Positions 59,555-64,000 of a DNA stretch of 64,000 bases are shown here, piece by piece. The position numbers were made by a program, and so were the translations under genes. Source of the DNA: Oscillospiraceae bacterium (GTDB taxonomy: Bacteria; Bacillota; Clostridia; Oscillospirales; CAG-272); assembly GCA_015064855.1 (NCBI GenBank), contig SVRK01000003.1, positions 1-64,000 on the forward strand, read 5' to 3'. Position 1 is the stretch's first letter; each line of letters opens with the position of its first letter. A model generated the notes under the pieces. The model was given only the letters and a program-made list of their open reading frames with translations. It ran no database searches and was not told the origin of the DNA.

Positions 59555-60025
59555 ATGGCAGTTTTAAAAATTGTTACAGATAAAGACGACGAGGAGTTTT
59601 TAAGGAAAAAGAGCCGTGAGGTTACCGAGATTACTCCAAGAATAAAAACTCTACTTGACGATATGATAGAGACTATGCGTGCAGCCAATGGGTGCGGTCT
59701 TGCGGCAGTGCAGGTTGGTGTTTTGCGCCGTATTGTTGTTATCGAAACAGAGGAAGGGCTTTTTGAATTCATAAATCCTGTTATTGTTAGAAAGACGGGA
59801 ACACAGGAGGGCGCAGAGGGCTGTCTTTCGCTTCCCGGTAAATGGGGACTTACAAAGCGTCCAAAGTGCGTAACTGTAAGGGCGCTCGATCGAGACGGTA
59901 ATGAGTTTGAGGTTACAGGCTGTGACCTTCTTGCCAAGGCTATGTGCCACGAAATAGACCACCTTGACGGAATTATCTATACCGATAAGGTTATAAGAAT
60001 GCTAGGAGCCGATGAGGTAGAATGA
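59555..60025 (+). CDS. def: Peptide deformylase
   Basis: GCGLAAVQVG, EGCLSLPG and CHEIDHLDG motifs. Confidence 0.97.
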   Translation: MAVLKIVTDKDDEEFLRKKSREVTEITPRIKTLLDDMIETMRAANGCGLAAVQVGVLRRIVVIETEEGLFEFINPVIVRKTGTQEGAEGCLSLPGKWGLTKRPKCVTVRALDRDGNEFEVTGCDLLAKAMCHEIDHLDGIIYTDKVIRMLGADEVE

Positions 60026-60951
60026 GAATATTATTTATGGGTACGCCTGATTTTGCAATGTGCAATTTGAAGGCGATACATGAAAATACAGATAATGAAA
60101 TAGTAGGAGTTGTAACTACACCCGATAAGCCAAGGGGCAGAGGAATGGTTTTGACACCGAGCCCTGTAAAAAGGTATGCTCTTGAAAACGGTCTTCCCGT
60201 TTATCAACCGCATACGTTAAGAGACGGCGCGTTTCTTGAAACCTTAAACGAGCTTCAGCCGGAGCTTATTATCGTAGTTGCATATGGCAGAATTTTGCCA
60301 CCATACGTGCTTGATTTCCCCAAATACGCGTGCATAAACGCACACGCATCAATCCTTCCAAAATATCGTGGAGCTGCTCCTATTCAGCGCGCTATTATGG
60401 ACGGAGAAAAGGAAACGGGCGTTAGTATTATGAAAATGGACGTTGGACTTGACACGGGTGACGTTATTCTCGTTGAGAAGATAGAAATTGAAGAGAATGA
60501 TAATTTCGAGTCGGTTCACGATAAGCTGATAGGGGCATCATGCAAGGGACTTTTAGATGCCATTTGGCTTTTTGAAAACGGCAAAGCCACGTTTGAAAAG
60601 CAAGGTGACAACTTTACCTATGCAGAAAAAATAACAAAAGAGGATTGTCTGATTGATTTTAGCATGACAGTAAAGCAGGTGCACGATAAAATCAGGGGGC
60701 TTTCCCCAATTCCCGTTGCGTTTACCAAAACGCCTGACGGAAAAATTTTAAAGGTTACAAAATCTCATATTTCGGACACTGATTATAGTGGAGACTGTGG
60801 CGAGATTGTTTCACTTAACAAGGGCATTTTTGTTAAATGCTTTGACGGCACTATCGTTTTAGACGAGATAGTTCCTGAGGGCAAGGGCAAAATGTCGGCT
60901 GGCGATTACATCAACGGCAGAAAGATAAAGCTAGGAGATATTTTAGGATAA
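60022..60951 (+). CDS. fmt: Methionyl-tRNA formyltransferase
   Basis: MRILFMGTPDFA, NAHASILPKYRGAAPIQRAIMDGEKETGVSIMKMDVGLDTGDV. Confidence 0.97.
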   Translation: MRILFMGTPDFAMCNLKAIHENTDNEIVGVVTTPDKPRGRGMVLTPSPVKRYALENGLPVYQPHTLRDGAFLETLNELQPELIIVVAYGRILPPYVLDFPKYACINAHASILPKYRGAAPIQRAIMDGEKETGVSIMKMDVGLDTGDVILVEKIEIEENDNFESVHDKLIGASCKGLLDAIWLFENGKATFEKQGDNFTYAEKITKEDCLIDFSMTVKQVHDKIRGLSPIPVAFTKTPDGKILKVTKSHISDTDYSGDCGEIVSLNKGIFVKCFDGTIVLDEIVPEGKGKMSAGDYINGRKIKLGDILG

Positions 60952-60962
60952 GGAGTAGAAAT

Positions 60963-62264
60963 ATGAATCCAAGAGAAGCCGCATTAAATTCTCTAAATAA
61001 ATGGGAAGCCAATGGTGCTTTTTCAAACATCGAATTAAATACGGTTATTTCTCGCAGTGATATGGAAAAGAACGATATTTCTCTATATACACTCCTTTTT
61101 CTTGGCGTTATCGAAAAGCTATATTTACTTGACTCTATAATTGATGAATATTCAAAAATTCCACCATCGAAAATAGAGCCTGCAACAAAAAACGTATTAC
61201 GACTCGGCATTTATCAGCTTCTTTTCACCGATAAAATTCCGGAGTACAGCGCAGTTTCAGAAAGCGTTAATTTGGCAGATAAGCGTTCAAAGGGCTTTGT
61301 TAATGCGCTTTTAAGGAGCTTTATAAGAAGCGGAAGGGCTTACTCCTTGCCCGAGGAAAAATGGCAAAGAATAAGCATTGAAAACTCTATTCCTATGGAT
61401 ATAATCAACGTGTTTAGAGAATCGTATGGAGATGAAATAGCTAGCGCGCTTTGTACGTATCCACCTAGAAAATCGCATCTATCATTAAGAGTAAACACCT
61501 TAAAGATAAGCACAGACGAGCTTGCTTGTAAAATCAAAGAGAGCGGCTGCTTGGCAGAGGCATCACAAATTGCAAGGGATATAATAATTACAAACGCACC
61601 CATTTCCTTGGTTCAATACATAATTGATGATGGCTTGGCTTTTGTTCAGGACGAGTCCTCCAGAATTGCCTCGATGGTTGTGGGGGCTATGCCAAACGAA
61701 GCTGTAGCCGACGTGTGCGCGTGTCCCGGGGGCAAAAGCTTCAGTATTGCAATTGATATGGAGAATAAGGGTGAGCTTTATTCATCTGATTTGCATGAAA
61801 ATAAGCTTTCATTAATCACAAAGAGCGCAAAAAAGCTGGGAGTTGATATAATTAACATAAAGGCTCAAAACGCAAAGGAATTTGTGCCCGAGTATGAGGG
61901 AAAATTTGATAGAGTTTTATGTGACGTGCCTTGCTCCGGGCTTGGCGTTATCTTCAAAAAGCCTGATATTAAGTATAAGCCAATAGAAAATATAAACGCT
62001 TTGCCAAGCGTACAGTATGATATTTTAAAAAACTCTGCGAAATATGTCAAAAAGGGTGGCGTTTTGGTCTATTCAACATGCACTCTAAATAGCGCAGAGA
62101 ATGAAAATAACATTAAAAGATTTATTTCGGAAAATCCATCATTTATGATGGAGGATTTTGAGATAGGGAACGTAAAATCAAAAGAAGGAGGCTATACGTT
62201 TTTTCCACATATCGACTCGACAGACGGTTTTTATGTTGCAAAAATGAGAAGAAAAAATGATTAA
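60963..62264 (+). CDS. rsmB: 16S rRNA (cytosine-967-C5)-methyltransferase
   Basis: NusB-like N-domain; VADVCACPGGKSFSIA, CDVPCSGLGVI and YSTCTLNSAENE motifs. Confidence 0.95.
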   Translation: MNPREAALNSLNKWEANGAFSNIELNTVISRSDMEKNDISLYTLLFLGVIEKLYLLDSIIDEYSKIPPSKIEPATKNVLRLGIYQLLFTDKIPEYSAVSESVNLADKRSKGFVNALLRSFIRSGRAYSLPEEKWQRISIENSIPMDIINVFRESYGDEIASALCTYPPRKSHLSLRVNTLKISTDELACKIKESGCLAEASQIARDIIITNAPISLVQYIIDDGLAFVQDESSRIASMVVGAMPNEAVADVCACPGGKSFSIAIDMENKGELYSSDLHENKLSLITKSAKKLGVDIINIKAQNAKEFVPEYEGKFDRVLCDVPCSGLGVIFKKPDIKYKPIENINALPSVQYDILKNSAKYVKKGGVLVYSTCTLNSAENENNIKRFISENPSFMMEDFEIGNVKSKEGGYTFFPHIDSTDGFYVAKMRRKND

Positions 62265-63306
62265 CTCCGAACAAAAAATTGATATACTTTCTCTTTTCCC
62301 CGAAGAGCTTGAAAGGGAAATAGTCTCACTTGGTGAGCCTAAATTTCGAGCAAAGCAAATATATTCTTGGATTATAAAGGGCAAATGGGGAGAGGAAATG
62401 AAAAATATTCCTGTGTCCTTACGTCAAAAGCTAGAAAATAGATTTGTTTTCACGCTTCCCAAAATAGAAAAAAAGCTGGTTTCCAAAATTGACGGAACAA
62501 TAAAATATCTTTTTAAATTACACGACGGAGAATTTATTGAGTCCGTATTTATGAAATATGAGCACGGAAACACTCTTTGCATCTCATCTCAGGTTGGATG
62601 CAGAATGGGGTGCAAATTCTGTGCATCTACACTTTTAGGCAGAGTAAGAAACCTTTTACCCTCTGAAATGTTAGGGCAAATTATTGCTGCTGAAAAGGAC
62701 ACAGGTGAGCGTATTTCAAACGTAGTTATGATGGGGATAGGAGAGCCACTCGATAACTACGATAACACAATAAAATTCTTGCGTTTGGTTAGCCACGAAG
62801 ATAATTTAAACATAGGGCTTCGTCATATTTCAGTGTCAACCTGTGGCTTGGTTGATAAGATAAACGACCTTGCAAACGAAGGGTTGCCAATTACACTTTC
62901 AATCTCGCTTCACGCGTATGATAATGAAACAAGAAGCAAAATAATGCCGATAAATAATAAGTATAAGGTAGAGGAGCTTTTGATGGCGTGCCAGAGGTAT
63001 TTTGAAAAAACCTCTAGACGTATTTCGTTTGAATATACTCTAATCGCAAATCAAAACGATAACGAAGAAGGGGCAAAAAAGCTCGCTACGATTCTAAAAA
63101 AATATATAAAATCACCATGTCACGTCAATCTTATACCGCTTAATGAGGTTAAGGAAACGGGACTTGAAACATCAAAAAACGTAAATAATTTCAAAAACAA
63201 GCTAATGTCCTTGGGAATAAATGCAACAGTTAGACGTCGTTTAGGCTCTGATATAAATGCATCGTGCGGACAGCTCAGAAGACAAGCAAAGGAGGAGAAT
63301 AGATGA
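62257..63306 (+). CDS. rlmN: 23S rRNA (adenine-2503-C2)-methyltransferase
   Basis: Radical SAM CRMGCKFC; GIGEPLDNYDN; ISLHAYDNETRSKIMPINNKY. Confidence 0.97.
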   Translation: MINSEQKIDILSLFPEELEREIVSLGEPKFRAKQIYSWIIKGKWGEEMKNIPVSLRQKLENRFVFTLPKIEKKLVSKIDGTIKYLFKLHDGEFIESVFMKYEHGNTLCISSQVGCRMGCKFCASTLLGRVRNLLPSEMLGQIIAAEKDTGERISNVVMMGIGEPLDNYDNTIKFLRLVSHEDNLNIGLRHISVSTCGLVDKINDLANEGLPITLSISLHAYDNETRSKIMPINNKYKVEELLMACQRYFEKTSRRISFEYTLIANQNDNEEGAKKLATILKKYIKSPCHVNLIPLNEVKETGLETSKNVNNFKNKLMSLGINATVRRRLGSDINASCGQLRRQAKEENR

Positions 63307-64000
63307 TTTGTTCCGGTAATACAAATATAGGTATGAGACGAAGAGTCAACCAGGATGCCTTTAAATTTCACAGATATACCGAGAGAACGTCTCTTTATGT
63401 TGTTTGTGACGGAATGGGCGGCGCAAAGAGCGGAGAAGTAGCATCTAAGCTCGCTGCTGAGACTTTTGTCGAGGTCATAAATCAGTTTATTGAGCCTATT
63501 AAAAGAAAGAATAAGCCTGTTGGCACCAGCGATATAAAAAGAGCACTTGCGAAGGCTGTTGACATTGCTAATGAAAGGGTTTACACAACGGCTAAGAAAA
63601 ATGAAGAATGCAAGGGTATGGGTACAACGCTTGTAGCAGCACTGGTTATTGACAAAAACGTTTTTATAATCAACGTAGGAGATAGCCGTCTTTACAAAAT
63701 AAAAAACAATACTATAAAGCAAATAACCAAGGATCACTCTTGGGTTCAAGAGATGGTTGATATGGGAAGAATCACACCAGAAGAGGCAAAAAACAGTACG
63801 AATAAAAACATAATTACGAGAGCTGTCGGTACAAATCCTATGGTTGAGGGTACTATATATCAGCTAAAGGTTGAGGATGGTGACTTTCTGCTTCTTTGTA
63901 CGGATGGGCTAACCGGTATGGTTGAAGATGATGTTATTTGTAATATTGTTTCAAATGACAGGCATTCATCTCGTCTTGATCAGGTTGAGCTTGACTTAAG
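63303..64000 (+). CDS. PP2C-type protein phosphatase (PrpC/Stp-like), truncated by the window end; absent from the ORF track
   Basis: Manual translation MICSGNTNIGMRRRVNQDAFKFHRYTERTSLYVVCDGMGGAKSGEVASKLAAETF...GMGTTLVAALV; ATGA overlap with rlmN. Confidence 0.95.
   Translation, partial: MICSGNTNIGMRRRVNQDAFKFHRYTERTSLYVVCDGMGGAKSGEVASKLAAETFVEVINQFIEPIKRKNKPVGTSDIKRALAKAVDIANERVYTTAKKNEECKGMGTTLVAALVIDKNVFIINVGDSRLYKIKNNTIKQITKDHSWVQEMVDMGRITPEEAKNSTNKNIITRAVGTNPMVEGTIYQLKVEDGDFLLLCTDGLTGMVEDDVICNIVSNDRHSSRLDQVELDL

Noticed and set aside
63120-63749. 209-aa minus-strand ORF
   Set aside because: Antisense to rlmN and the truncated PP2C phosphatase gene, which are clearly real
1-64000. CRISPR array, prophage, IS element or toxin-antitoxin locus
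   Set aside because: No regularly spaced repeats, transposase, integrase, phage structural or TA-type gene pair found by reading; the only nuclease of interest is the solitary 19002-20504 gene

Overview
The window is a low-GC chromosomal segment from a Clostridia-like Firmicute; spoIIR, zinc-type S14/L36 and gene order support this. It is mostly housekeeping DNA. It contains a tRNA-Ser(TGA), rbfA-nrnA-truB, rmuC, cysE, holA-rnmV-comEC, sdaA, dapA-dapB-lysA, pduL, and a complete S10-spc-alpha ribosomal protein super-operon (rpsJ to rplQ, about 16 kb). After that come pfkA, spoIIR and the yicC-remA-gmk-rpoZ-priA-def-fmt-rsmB-rlmN-PP2C cluster, with the PP2C gene cut by the window end. Accessory content is modest: a catabolic/redox cluster (heparinase II/III-like, TIM-barrel, FRD-like flavoprotein, SDR, OYE-like), a secreted BspA-type LRR protein, and a 500-aa protein combining zinc-ribbon repeats, a VSR-like nuclease and a NUMOD1-like tail. 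The last is the best candidate for an unusual system. Other observations worth checking are structured RNA-like spacers inside the ribosomal operon, a duplicated tRNA-Ser half, a ComEC whose metallo-beta-lactamase domain seems to lack its metal ligands, an omega subunit with an acidic tail, and two related-looking palindromic intergenic elements. I found no CRISPR array, prophage, IS element or clear complete defence island. All family calls come from reading the translated sequences; no database search was run.
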